A stretch of 56,374 nucleotides of DNA from an uncultured Eubacterium sp. (GTDB lineage: Bacteria > Bacillota > Clostridia > Oscillospirales > Acutalibacteraceae): assembly GCF_934525195.1 (NCBI RefSeq), contig NZ_CAKSZA010000010.1, forward strand, positions 1-56,374. Reading direction: 5' to 3'. Of this stretch, positions 39,750-47,931 are shown piece by piece (positions within the stretch are counted from its first letter, which is position 1; every line of letters starts with the position of its first letter). The position numbers were made by a program, and so were the translations under genes. The notes below the pieces were generated by a model. That model did no database searches, was not told where the DNA came from, and saw nothing but the letters and a program-made list of their open reading frames with translations.

Positions 39750-40448
39750 ATGAGAGTTGTGATTTGTGATGACGAAAAGGCTTGCGTTGATGACATAGTT
39801 AAAAATATTGATGCCTTTTCTGCCGAGAGCGGAATTGAATTTGAAAAGCATATTTTCTTTTCGGCAGAGGAAACTTTGCGTGCGAATTTGAAATTTGATA
39901 TTGCAATACTTGATGTTGAGATGCAGGGCGAAAATGGAATCAAGCTCGGCGAAGCTTTGCGACAGGCTAATCCTCATATCATTTTGATGTATGTCACCGC
40001 TCACAGAAAATATCTTGATGACACACTCAATTTGAATGCGGTTCGATTTTTTGAAAAGCCTATTGATTCTCAAAGGTTTTACCGTGGCTTGCGTGAGAGC
40101 ATAAAGCGAATTGATAATTCAGCCATCAATTTTTACCTAAAAGACAAAGCGACCCTTGAAAAAGTTGTCAGCCAAGACATAATTTATGTTGAAATTGAAA
40201 AAAGACATTCCAAGGTTGTGACAACTCAAAAGGAATATCATTCGGCAAATCATATTAGTTTTTGGAAAGAAAATCTTAACCCGAACATTTTTATTTCTCC
40301 GCACAAAAGCTACTTAATCAATATGAATTATGTCACATCCTATGAACGGGATTCGATTGTTCTTGATGACAAATTCAACATTCCCGTTGCACGGAACAAG
40401 CAGGCTGATTTTTACAGGGCGTTCATTCGTTTTGCGGAGGGCAAGTGA
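39750..40448 (+). CDS. LytTR-family response regulator (AgrA/ComE type)
   Basis: 232 residues. Receiver (~1-120) with VICDDEKACVDD, phospho-Asp in IAILDVEMQGENGI and Lys in RFFEKPID. The LytTR DNA-binding domain follows (~130-230) with DIIYVEIEKRHSKVVT and FISPHKSYLINMNYVTSYERDSIVLDDKFNIPVAR. GGCGGTGA precedes the ATG. The stop codon overlaps the kinase start by one base (TGATG), so the pair is translationally coupled. Such regulators usually control bacteriocin, competence or quorum genes. No target or signalling peptide gene is adjacent. Confidence 0.94.
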   Translation: MRVVICDDEKACVDDIVKNIDAFSAESGIEFEKHIFFSAEETLRANLKFDIAILDVEMQGENGIKLGEALRQANPHIILMYVTAHRKYLDDTLNLNAVRFFEKPIDSQRFYRGLRESIKRIDNSAINFYLKDKATLEKVVSQDIIYVEIEKRHSKVVTTQKEYHSANHISFWKENLNPNIFISPHKSYLINMNYVTSYERDSIVLDDKFNIPVARNKQADFYRAFIRFAEGK

Positions 40449-41731
40449 TGAATTATTTGAATGTTGGCATTGGATATCTTTTTGAATATCTGATAACCGT
40501 TTCGTTTTGCAACAGCATTATGAAAAAGAAAATGAAGTATTCAAAAATTCTTCTGTGCACTTTTCCGTTGTGCGTGGCAGAATTTGCGGTGTATTTCATA
40601 TTTCAAAATGCGTGGCTCAATGCGGTGCTGTCGTTTTTGGTGTTCTTTTTGACAATGGTGATAGGATACAAAGAAAAAACGGGCAAGCAAATCATCTATA
40701 CATTTTATCTGACGATAATTATGTGGCTTTCCGAAACTGTTTTTTCGCTCAACAGAACAATAGGTTCGTTCCTTGTGGCAGGCGATAAAAATCCCGAAAA
40801 CAGCTCGATTATTATTGTCCTCGGAATTAAGATGCTCAATCTGATTTTGGTTCAGTTGTTTGTTCTTATAGTCAAGCACCGAGATTTTCAGCAAAACAAA
40901 AAGATTGTTCCGCTGTTTATTTATCCTGTGATTACAATGTGCTTGATTATGTATTTCTATTATCTTGCAACGGAATACAATTTTGACGCAAAAGAGATAG
41001 ATATATTTTTGGTGATTATAGTTGTCAGTTCTTTGATGAGCGTGGTTATATTCATTTATTACAGCATGCTCAACGAACAGGACAAAAAGCTGAAAGAACT
41101 TGAAAAAGAGCAACAGTTTGTGGAACTGAACGACTCATATATGCAGGTGCTGGAACATCAAAACAAAGAAATGCAAATGGTGTTTCACGACACGAAGCAT
41201 CACTATATGGCTATTGAAAATATGGACAGCCTTGATGATGTCAAAAATTATGTTTCAAAGTTGTATCCACAGCTTGAAAACAAAAACCACATCAACATTT
41301 CAAGCAATAAAATGCTCGATTTGTTGCTCAACAAATATATTGTAACTTGCCAAAGCAGGGGGATAAAGTTCAATTTTGATGTCAAAACCGTTTCGCTTGA
41401 TTACATTGACGATTCGGAACTGTCAATCCTCATTTGCAACATTCTTGACAATGCGGTTGAAAGTGCGGAAAAAAGCAATGAAAAGATTGTTGATTTGTCG
41501 CTGAAACGCATTGGCAATATGGATTTGCTGTCGGTCGAAAACAGTTGCGATGTTTCGCCAAAACACAATGAAAGTACGCTGATTACCTCAAAGACAGACG
41601 GCAAAAATCACGGCTTGGGCACAAAGAGTATTGAACGCTATGCAAAGAAAAACGGCGGAAAATACGAATGGTTTTATGACGAAAACGAAAAGCGTTTTCA
41701 TCTGAACATCTTGTTTAATGAAAAAGATTGA
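40448..41731 (+). CDS. GHKL sensor histidine kinase (AgrC/ComD type)
   Basis: 427 residues. Six or so membrane segments occupy ~1-205, then a coiled-coil linker (KKLKELEKEQQFVELNDSYMQVLEHQNKEMQ) and the phospho-His region MVFHDTKHHYMAIENM. The GHKL ATPase follows, with N-box LICNILDNAVESAEKS and G-box GKNHGLGTKSIERYAKKNGG. This layout is that of peptide-sensing kinases HPK10 (AgrC, ComD). ATG 40448 was chosen with GGAGGG upstream; it overlaps the regulator stop. There is no agrB/agrD-like gene beside it, so the signal is either encoded elsewhere or absent. Confidence 0.92.
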   Translation: MNYLNVGIGYLFEYLITVSFCNSIMKKKMKYSKILLCTFPLCVAEFAVYFIFQNAWLNAVLSFLVFFLTMVIGYKEKTGKQIIYTFYLTIIMWLSETVFSLNRTIGSFLVAGDKNPENSSIIIVLGIKMLNLILVQLFVLIVKHRDFQQNKKIVPLFIYPVITMCLIMYFYYLATEYNFDAKEIDIFLVIIVVSSLMSVVIFIYYSMLNEQDKKLKELEKEQQFVELNDSYMQVLEHQNKEMQMVFHDTKHHYMAIENMDSLDDVKNYVSKLYPQLENKNHINISSNKMLDLLLNKYIVTCQSRGIKFNFDVKTVSLDYIDDSELSILICNILDNAVESAEKSNEKIVDLSLKRIGNMDLLSVENSCDVSPKHNESTLITSKTDGKNHGLGTKSIERYAKKNGGKYEWFYDENEKRFHLNILFNEKD

Positions 41732-41770
41732 TTATATTAATTGCATCTTTCTTGCTTATAGGGAAGTGCA

Positions 41771-41810
41771 AAACACCGAGATTCACAATTTGCGAATCTC
41801 GGTGTTTTTA
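41771..41810. terminator. Bidirectional terminator between the kinase and glp operons
   Basis: AACACCGAGATTC / GAATCTCGGTGTT, a 13-bp stem with T-rich flanks on both strands. Confidence 0.85.
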
Positions 41811-41829
41811 TTTTTATTGATGCGTCGGA

Positions 41830-42180
41830 TTATTCTGCAACTGTTTTTGTTGCAACAAAGTTAACTCCTGTGCGGAAAACATTGCTAATCACAACATCTC
41901 CGACCTTTACAGGTGCTTTCACCTCCACCTTGTCGAGCAAGTGCATAGCTTCTTCCATCATATATTTTGGGATTTCGCCATCGGTCTTGACAGGCAAACG
42001 GCAAGCGTTTTGGCTGTCCAATTTGACTGTTGAAGTGATAACTCTTGTTGGGTTTTTCAATTCGTTGTGACCGTATTCGGCACCTCTTGGGCAGTGGTTG
42101 CCCGTAACTGCGTAGTCGTGCTTTTCGTCAACTTTCAAATGGCAACCCTTTGGGCACATAATGCAAATTAAATCTGTCAT
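41830..42180 (-). CDS. DUF1667 protein of the glycerol-3-phosphate oxidation operon
   Basis: 116 residues. A four-Cys N-terminal pattern (CIMCPKGCHLKV...NHCPRGAEYG) suggests an Fe-S or zinc site. The remainder is a small beta domain ending in VGDVVISNVFRTGVNFVATK. DUF1667 proteins sit almost always with GlpA-like and FAD oxidoreductase genes, and probably form the third subunit of an electron-transferring glycerol-3-phosphate dehydrogenase. Its start overlaps the preceding stop by 4 bp (ATGA), so stoichiometric co-translation is likely. It is last in the operon. Confidence 0.88.
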   Translation of the reverse strand: MTDLICIMCPKGCHLKVDEKHDYAVTGNHCPRGAEYGHNELKNPTRVITSTVKLDSQNACRLPVKTDGEIPKYMMEEAMHLLDKVEVKAPVKVGDVVISNVFRTGVNFVATKTVAE

Positions 42181-43430
42181 GCTTGAGCCTCCTCTGCTGA
42201 AATTGTAATGCTGTCGCCGTCAATTCTGTCCAACAACGCTTTTGGAATTTTGATGTTTTCCATTTCGCCCGGAGCCATATGCTCTCTCTTGAATGAGGCA
42301 ATCACATTGTCGCCGCACATAACTTGGATTTTGCTTTCTTTGAACACACGGCGAACACGGAAGTAGAATTCAACTCCGTCGCTGTCTGCTCTGAATCTCT
42401 GAGGAACTGTATAGCCGATGTTTGCGTTTGTTTCAACTTTGATGGTGTGGTTGCGGTCAAGTTCGCCGTTTTGAACATAATCGGCAGCAGCTTCACCGGC
42501 AGCCATACTTTCTGCTGTAACAAAGTCAACAAGGTCGTGTACATGAAGTGCATTGCCACATGCAAAAATGCCCGGAGCGGATGTTTCCCTGTTTTCGTAT
42601 ACCAATGCACCGTTGGTGCGGAAATCCATTTCAATTCCTGCGTCACGAGTAAGCTCGTTTTCAGGGATAAGACCGACCGACAACAAAACCGTGTCGCAAT
42701 CGAAGGTCATCTCTGTACCCGGAATAGGGCGGCGCTGTTCGTCGACTTCGGAAACAACAACCTGCTCAACTCTTGACTTGCCACGAATGTCGGTGATTGT
42801 GTGTGAAAGATAAAGAGGGATGTTGAAGTCCTCAAGGCATTGAACGATATTACGCTGCAAACCGCCCGAATAAGGCATAACTTCAACGCAAGCAAGAACC
42901 TTTGCACCCTCAAGAGTCATACGGCGAGCCATAATCAATCCGATGTCGCCCGAACCGAGGATAACAACCTTTTTGCCGACCATATAGCCTTCAATGTTAA
43001 CATATCTTTGAGCGGCACCTGCTGTAAGAACACCTGCAGGACGAGTGCCCGGAATAGAGATTGCGCCACGGGTACGCTCTCTGCATCCCATTGCAAGCAC
43101 GATGCTCTTTGCTTCCAATACACGGTAGCCCTCTTTTTTGCTTACGGCGTGAACCTGCTTTTCAGGAGTTACCTGAAGCACCATTGTGTCCAAGAAAACT
43201 TCAACGCCTGTGTCTGCAACCATTTCTGCAAAACGAGATGCGTATTCGGGACCTGTCAACTGCTCCTTAAAGTAATGCAAACCGAAGCCGTTGTGTATGC
43301 ACTGATTAAGAATACCGCCAAGTTCCTTGTCACGCTCCAAAATAGCGATGTTTTTCAAGCCTTTATTCCAAGCTGCATAAGCCGCTGCCAAACCCGCAGG
43401 GCCGCCGCCGATAACTATCAAATCATACAT
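42177..43430 (-). CDS. FAD-dependent pyridine nucleotide-disulfide-type oxidoreductase
   Basis: 417 residues. FAD-binding start DLIVIGGGPAGLAAAYAAW and a second nucleotide-binding motif VVILGSGDIGLIMARRM (~150). The FAD-closing motif is seen as APGIFACGNALHVHDLVD. A C-terminal ~90-residue domain carries no redox Cys pair of the thioredoxin reductase type. In this operon type it acts with the GlpA-like subunit, probably passing electrons from glycerol-3-phosphate oxidation to NAD or a carrier; this is inferred from synteny. Its start overlaps the GlpA-like stop by 1 bp (TAATG) and its stop overlaps the DUF1667 start. Confidence 0.88.
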   Translation of the reverse strand: MYDLIVIGGGPAGLAAAYAAWNKGLKNIAILERDKELGGILNQCIHNGFGLHYFKEQLTGPEYASRFAEMVADTGVEVFLDTMVLQVTPEKQVHAVSKKEGYRVLEAKSIVLAMGCRERTRGAISIPGTRPAGVLTAGAAQRYVNIEGYMVGKKVVILGSGDIGLIMARRMTLEGAKVLACVEVMPYSGGLQRNIVQCLEDFNIPLYLSHTITDIRGKSRVEQVVVSEVDEQRRPIPGTEMTFDCDTVLLSVGLIPENELTRDAGIEMDFRTNGALVYENRETSAPGIFACGNALHVHDLVDFVTAESMAAGEAAADYVQNGELDRNHTIKVETNANIGYTVPQRFRADSDGVEFYFRVRRVFKESKIQVMCGDNVIASFKREHMAPGEMENIKIPKALLDRIDGDSITISAEEAQA

Positions 43431-44866
43431 TATGCACGCACCTCCTCTTTTGTGCGGGCAGTGAGAATTTCGCTGCCGTCCTTATCTTGCAAAATTGTAA
43501 GCGGTGAAACATCAAGCTCACGAGCAAGCAAATCCAATACACGAGGTCCGCAGAAACCGCCTTGACAGCGTCCCATTCCTGCGCCTGTGCGTCGCTTAAC
43601 GCCGTCAACCGAAATCGGTGTAATCGGTGAATGAATAGCGTCCAAAATTTCGCCCTCTGTTACAGTTTCGCAACGGCAGATAACTCGACCGTATGCCGGA
43701 TTTTCTGCAATCAAAGCCTTTTTCTCATCAGGCGTCATTTTGTTGAAATGAACTTTTCTGCGAGAGTCTATGTAATCTTCTTTTTCTGTGAGGTCAAGTC
43801 CTGCCTCACCGAGAAGTTCTGCAACATATTGTGCAATAGCAGGTGCCGAGGTCAAGCCCGGTGAACGAATACCTGCTACATTGAGGAAGTTTTCTTCTGC
43901 AAATTCGATGATGAAATCGTCAACTGTTGAGTTTGCACGCATACCTGCAAAGTTGCGGATGTTCTGGCGGAAATCAACTCCCGGAACAATACGAACAGAC
44001 TTTGCTTTAACCTCTGCAAGTCCCTCAGGTGTGTCAGAGGTGTCCTCAGGGTCTTGACGAACAACAGCGTTTGGTCCGACAATCAAGTTGCCGTGAACGG
44101 TAGGTGAAACCAATACGCCCTTGCCCTCTTTGCCCGGACATTGGAAGATAACTGTTGAAACTCTTGTGCCCTCGCACTTGTCGAGCAAATAGTATTCGCC
44201 GACAGTCGGTTCAACTGTGAATGACGGCTTTGCAACCAAATTGTTAATCTTGTCTGAATAAACGCCTGCGGCATTGATGACATAACGAGCCTCAACTGTG
44301 TCTTCACCGTTTGACAAAGCGTAACCGCTATCTGTCTTTGAAATGCTTGAAACAGTGAAGCGACGACGAAGTTCACAGCCGTTTTGCACTGCAACTTCTG
44401 CCATAGCCAAACCGAATTCCCAAGGATTTACGATTGCTGCTGTCGGTGCCCACAAAGCACCTTTTGTATCTTCTGTTACGTTCGGCTCTTTTTCACGAAC
44501 TTTTTCTGCATCCCAAATTTCCAAACCCGGAACACCGTTTTTTACGCCACGCTCCAAAAGTTTTTGCAATGTGTCCATATCCTCATCGCACAAAGCCAAA
44601 ACCAATGAACCCGTGTCTTTCCAAGATACATTGAGCTTTTTGCAAATCTCTCTGCTCATAGCGTTGCCCTCAACATTGAGCTTTGCCATAAGCGTGCCCG
44701 GAAGTGGGTCGTATCCTGCGTGCATAATTGCACTGTTTGCACGAGTGGCGCCCATACAGATGTCGTTCTCTTTTTCTAACATAACCACTCGCAGATTACA
44801 GCGTGACAAACGGTAAGCACAAGCACATCCGGCAATACCGCCGCCGATAATCGCTACATCATACAT
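43430..44866 (-). CDS. GlpA-like FAD-dependent glycerol-3-phosphate dehydrogenase with BFD domain
   Basis: 478 residues. A DAO-fold FAD enzyme (~1-370) beginning YDVAIIGGGIAGCACAYRLSR, followed by a C-terminal [2Fe-2S] BFD-like domain with VICRCETVTEGEI and GAGMGRCQGGFCGPRV (Cys-x-Cys and Cys-x4-Cys). The pairing with GlpP control supports glycerol-3-phosphate as substrate; the same fold also serves L-2-hydroxyglutarate oxidation. ATG at 44864-44866 with AAGGGGGAAA upstream was chosen; a longer frame starting at 44899 lacks an SD. It is the first gene after a GlpP-type leader terminator. Confidence 0.9.
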   Translation of the reverse strand: MYDVAIIGGGIAGCACAYRLSRCNLRVVMLEKENDICMGATRANSAIMHAGYDPLPGTLMAKLNVEGNAMSREICKKLNVSWKDTGSLVLALCDEDMDTLQKLLERGVKNGVPGLEIWDAEKVREKEPNVTEDTKGALWAPTAAIVNPWEFGLAMAEVAVQNGCELRRRFTVSSISKTDSGYALSNGEDTVEARYVINAAGVYSDKINNLVAKPSFTVEPTVGEYYLLDKCEGTRVSTVIFQCPGKEGKGVLVSPTVHGNLIVGPNAVVRQDPEDTSDTPEGLAEVKAKSVRIVPGVDFRQNIRNFAGMRANSTVDDFIIEFAEENFLNVAGIRSPGLTSAPAIAQYVAELLGEAGLDLTEKEDYIDSRRKVHFNKMTPDEKKALIAENPAYGRVICRCETVTEGEILDAIHSPITPISVDGVKRRTGAGMGRCQGGFCGPRVLDLLARELDVSPLTILQDKDGSEILTARTKEEVRA

Positions 44867-44902
44867 TTTGTTTTCCCCCTTAATTTTGCATATCAACAAA
44901 AC

Positions 44903-44955
44903 AAAAAAGCAACGGAAAAAGACGGAGTAAACCTCTCCATTTTTTACCGTTGCTC
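44903..44955 (-). terminator. Leader terminator of the glp operon, the presumed GlpP target
   Basis: On the minus strand GCAACGG ... CCGTTGC flank an inner GGAG/CTCC hairpin and are followed by TTTTTTG, all between promoter and first gene. In Bacillus, GlpP with glycerol-3-phosphate lets RNA polymerase pass such a leader terminator. The GlpP gene being next door makes the same mechanism very likely here. Confidence 0.8.
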
Positions 44956-44990
44956 AAATCTCTCGGTTGTTATGCACTTGTTGTACCATC

Positions 44991-45019
44991 AATATAGCAC
45001 AAAGTTTTGGTGCTGTCAA
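44991..45019 (-). promoter_or_regulatory. Promoter of the glp operon
   Basis: On the minus strand TTGACA (45014-45019), 17-bp spacer, TATATT (44991-44996). Confidence 0.82.
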
Positions 45020-45070
45020 TATAAAAAGATAATAAACTACAAATTATTTTTTTGTTAATTTTTTAACACT

Positions 45071-45115
45071 TTATTGTTATATTTTTCACATATTTATTGT
45101 TAAGTTTTTCACATA
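45071..45115. repeat. 23-bp tandem duplication at the glpP 3' end
   Basis: TTATTGTTATATTTTTCACATA (split: TTATTGTTA + TA + TTTTTCACATA, 45071-45092) is followed by a second copy with AG for TA (45094-45115). The second copy contains the glpP stop codon. It looks like a replication-slippage duplication. Confidence 0.6.
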
Positions 45116-45672
45116 CCCCAAACACCGATATTAGTGGATGAAACTGCTATTGCACCTGCCTCAAGGGCATTTACAACGTCAGATTTTTCTGTCACAAGTC
45201 CGCCTGCGATAATCGGCTTGCCACAGGACGCAATTACCCGTCTGACGATTTTCGGCATCAGACCCGGCATAACCTCAATCATATCAACGCAGCGTTCATT
45301 TTTCATAGATGTGATGTTTTCCATAGCGATAGAGTCAATCAAGAAAAATCGCAAAATTGTGCACAATCCCTTTGCTTTTGCAAAACGCAAAAGCGGCAAA
45401 CGAGTGGATATTATTCCGTCAGGCTGTGCTGTTTGAACCAAATAATCCACGGCTGCTTCTCGTGCGGACAATCCCTCAACCAAATCGGCGTGAACAAACA
45501 CGGTTTTGCCTGCTGCTTTCAGCTTTGTAACAATTCCGGGAACGGAATTCAAATCTCCAAACAACACGAACACAACACGTGACGGGCTGTTCAAACATTC
45601 TTCGAGCCCTGCTTCGTCTTTAACTGCGGCTACGATAGGGCTGTCCTCTAAAGCATCTTCTAAAAATCCCAT
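45109..45672 (-). CDS. glpP: Glycerol-3-phosphate-responsive antiterminator GlpP
   Basis: 187 residues. GlpP binds leader mRNA in the presence of glycerol-3-phosphate and prevents early termination. Family marks on a TIM-barrel-like fold: VVFVLFGDLNSVPGIVTKLKAAGKTVFVHADLVEGLS, PDGIISTRLPLLRFAKAKGL, FFLIDSIAMENI, VDMIEVMPGLMPKIVRRV, KPIIAGGLVTEKSDVVNAL and AVSSTNIGVWG. ATG at 45670-45672 with AAGGGGGAAA was chosen. It is transcribed in the same direction just upstream of its likely target operon, from its own promoter. Its last codons run into a small tandem repeat. Confidence 0.95.
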   Translation of the reverse strand: MGFLEDALEDSPIVAAVKDEAGLEECLNSPSRVVFVLFGDLNSVPGIVTKLKAAGKTVFVHADLVEGLSAREAAVDYLVQTAQPDGIISTRLPLLRFAKAKGLCTILRFFLIDSIAMENITSMKNERCVDMIEVMPGLMPKIVRRVIASCGKPIIAGGLVTEKSDVVNALEAGAIAVSSTNIGVWGM

Positions 45673-45715
45673 ACTTTTCCCCCTTTTGTACGGTTTTTTA
45701 TCAGTCCTCGACATA

Positions 45716-45744
45716 ATTGTAACTGTTTTTTATCATCAAGTCAA
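45716..45744 (-). promoter_or_regulatory. Promoter of glpP
   Basis: On the minus strand TTGACT (45739-45744), 17-bp spacer, TACAAT (45716-45721). The rest of the 354-bp gap to 46026 holds one plus-strand promoter and AT-rich sequence with nothing else recognisable. Confidence 0.7.
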
Positions 45745-45921
45745 GCAGGAAGAACAGATGATTTTTTGCGTGTTTTTTCAAGTACGACAAATCTTGTTGG
45801 ATAAGATTATTAAAATGTATATATTGTTTATATAAATATTAAAACATTAGACATACCAAATAAAATGTATAAAAAAATAGAAAATATGAATAATTTTTTA
45901 ATTTTATTGTGGCTTTTTTTG

Positions 45922-45950
45922 TTCAAATAGTGTATGATAAGTGCTACTAT
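45922..45950 (+). promoter_or_regulatory. Possible promoter of the ATC-hydrolase-like operon
   Basis: TTCAAA (45922-45927), 17-bp spacer, TACTAT (45945-45950). Confidence 0.4.
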
Positions 45951-46026
45951 ACTGTTTTTTTCGTGCCTTTGGGCTTATCTTGGCAAAAATATAGAAATAC
46001 TTTATGTAATTTGGAGAGGGAAAATT

Positions 46027-46524
46027 ATGTCAAAGATTGTAAATGAAGCAAAAATCAAAAACAAGGTTATTGTTAAAGTAAGAGAACAGTTGGAGCACCG
46101 TGCTTTTTGGCTCTACCTTTTGACCGACGAAGCAGAAAAGAGAGGACTTGATCCTGAAGATTTCGCTTCTGCAGCTGTCACAAGATGTGGTATGTCACAG
46201 GGTTCTGACCTTGTTAAGCAGGGCGGAACAAAGAGCCTCAAGGGCTTGAAGAAAACTTTGTTCACTCAGGCTGCAAGATGGGTGTTTGAAATGGATTTGG
46301 TTGAAAACACAGATGACACTTTGTATCTTGACTTCCACTATTGCCCACTTGTAAAGGCTTGGCAGAAGGCAGGCTGTTCTGATGAAGAAATCGCAAGACT
46401 TTGCGACATCGCTATGTGCGGCGACCACGGAATCGGAAAGTGTTTTGACGCAAGACTTGAGTTGCCAAAGTGCATTGCAAAGGGCGATGATATTTGTGCA
46501 TTGAGATATATTAAGGAAAAATAA
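46027..46524 (+). CDS. L-2-amino-thiazoline-4-carboxylic acid hydrolase-like protein
   Basis: 165 residues. Most of the chain matches the ATC-hydrolase family pattern: FHYCPLVKAWQKAGCSDEEIARLCDIAMCGDHGIGKCF and LPKCIAKGDDICALRY, with Cys, His and Asp residues likely at the active site. The named family member opens the thiazoline ring of ATC on the way to cysteine; most relatives are uncharacterised. ATG 46027 with GGAGAGGG upstream was chosen over a longer hydrophobic extension from 45934. It is first of a three-gene operon with a GPH transporter (22 bp later) and an M20 peptidase, suggesting uptake and hydrolysis of one small amide or cyclic amino-acid derivative. Confidence 0.82.
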   Translation: MSKIVNEAKIKNKVIVKVREQLEHRAFWLYLLTDEAEKRGLDPEDFASAAVTRCGMSQGSDLVKQGGTKSLKGLKKTLFTQAARWVFEMDLVENTDDTLYLDFHYCPLVKAWQKAGCSDEEIARLCDIAMCGDHGIGKCFDARLELPKCIAKGDDICALRYIKEK

Positions 46525-46546
46525 ATAGAATAATAGGAGAATAACA

Positions 46547-47929
46547 ATGAAGAAAATTAACACAGCTTTGATTATAAGATTGTGTCTTCCACAGTTTGCT
46601 GTTGGTCTTTTTACAACAATGCTCAACAACTATCTCATCTATTTTTATCAGCCGTCTAAGGAATCGGGTTTGCCAAACCTCATCCCTCAGGGAAGAATCG
46701 TTCTCGGCGTTCTCACTGTAATCGGTTTGATAAAAGCTGTCGGACACATCATTGACGCTGTTACTGACCCGTTGATTGCAACAAAATCGGATAAGAGCAC
46801 AAACAAAAACGGCAGAAGAATTCCGCTTATGAAAAAAGCAGCCATTCCGTTCGGCTTATGCGCAATGCTTATTTTCTTTGTGCCGATTAATCAAATCAGC
46901 GGTTTCAACGCAGCATGGATTGCAGCATTTATGTGGGGATACTATTTCTTCTTCACTCTTTATATGATTCCGCTCAACGCACTCGTTCCTGAGATGATTC
47001 AGGACGGTCCGCTCAGAGTAAATGCTTATACATACAGTTCATTCTTCTTCGTAACAGGTAGTGCACTCGGTTATGTTACTCCGCTTATCGTTGACGGAAT
47101 GAAGAAACTCGGCTTGGAAACAGTTTCTGCTTGGAGAGGAACATTTGCAATTTATACAATAACCGGTATCATTTTGCTTTTGATTCCTGCCTACACAATC
47201 AAGGAAAAGGATTATGTTCAGTCAACAATTCCTAATGTTTCATTGGGCGAATCATTGAAGCACGCATTTTCAAACAAGCACTTCAGATTGGTTACAGTCG
47301 GTCAGCTTTTGGAAAACACAGGTATGGCATTCTTCCAGGCGTGCATTATGTATTATGTAACAGTTCTTATGGGTCTTAAGGAAACAGATTCCGTATTGAT
47401 TTTGGCAATCTCCATCGCAGGCTCGTTGCTTATGTATCCGTTTGTAAACAAGTTTGCAAAGAAAAAAGGCAAGAAGCTTCCTGTTATCTTGGGTTGCATC
47501 GTATTCTCTATTGCAGAAATCGTAATTTGCTTCAGCGACAAGATTCCGGGAGAAAATAAACTTGTTTTGGCTTGCATTTTTGCATTGTTTGTATCATTCC
47601 CGTTTGCGGTTCTCAACGTGCTTCCAAATGCTATGATGGCAGACATTATTCAGTACGATACCGTAACAACAGGCATCAACCAAGAGGGTATCTTTGGTGC
47701 GGCAAGAAGCTTTATCGTAAAGATGGGCAACTCACTTGCTATTATGATTGTACCTTCACTCATCGTTGCAGGTGCGGCGAAGGGCGAAAATGTCGGTGCA
47801 TTCGGCTTGAAACTCACAGCAGTAGTTGGCAGCGTGTTCTGTATTCTTGCAATTATCGTATTGTTGTTCTATAAGGAAAAAGAAGTTCTTTCCACAATCG
47901 AGGGAAAGAGCGACAATAAAGGAGAATAA
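46547..47929 (+). CDS. GPH/MFS-type transporter
   Basis: 460 residues, about 12 membrane segments. GPH-type marks: GHIIDAVTDPLIATKSDKSTNKNGRRIPLMKKAAIPF between TM2 and TM3, and VLPNAMMADIIQYDTVTTGINQEGIFGAARSF in the second half. It is the same superfamily as the protein at 597-2906 but lacks the long C-terminal tail. GGAG precedes the ATG. It is flanked in one operon by an ATC-hydrolase-like gene and an M20 peptidase, so the cargo is more probably an amino-acid derivative or small peptide conjugate than a sugar. That is an inference from context. Confidence 0.87.
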   Translation: MKKINTALIIRLCLPQFAVGLFTTMLNNYLIYFYQPSKESGLPNLIPQGRIVLGVLTVIGLIKAVGHIIDAVTDPLIATKSDKSTNKNGRRIPLMKKAAIPFGLCAMLIFFVPINQISGFNAAWIAAFMWGYYFFFTLYMIPLNALVPEMIQDGPLRVNAYTYSSFFFVTGSALGYVTPLIVDGMKKLGLETVSAWRGTFAIYTITGIILLLIPAYTIKEKDYVQSTIPNVSLGESLKHAFSNKHFRLVTVGQLLENTGMAFFQACIMYYVTVLMGLKETDSVLILAISIAGSLLMYPFVNKFAKKKGKKLPVILGCIVFSIAEIVICFSDKIPGENKLVLACIFALFVSFPFAVLNVLPNAMMADIIQYDTVTTGINQEGIFGAARSFIVKMGNSLAIMIVPSLIVAGAAKGENVGAFGLKLTAVVGSVFCILAIIVLLFYKEKEVLSTIEGKSDNKGE

Positions 47930-47931
47930 TT

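Noticed and set aside
42840..43565. 241-residue plus-strand frame opposite the FAD oxidoreductase genes
   Set aside because: Antisense to two motif-rich genes in an overlapping operon; low-complexity Cys/His/Asn composition typical of a shadow frame.
45071..45115. Tandem repeat at the end of glpP as a regulatory iteron
   Set aside because: Only two AT-rich copies, one containing the stop codon; replication slippage explains it.
45934..46026. Hydrophobic N-terminal extension of the ATC-hydrolase-like protein
   Set aside because: The ATG at 46027 has a strong GGAGAGGG SD; the upstream part overlaps the likely promoter -10 region and has no SD.
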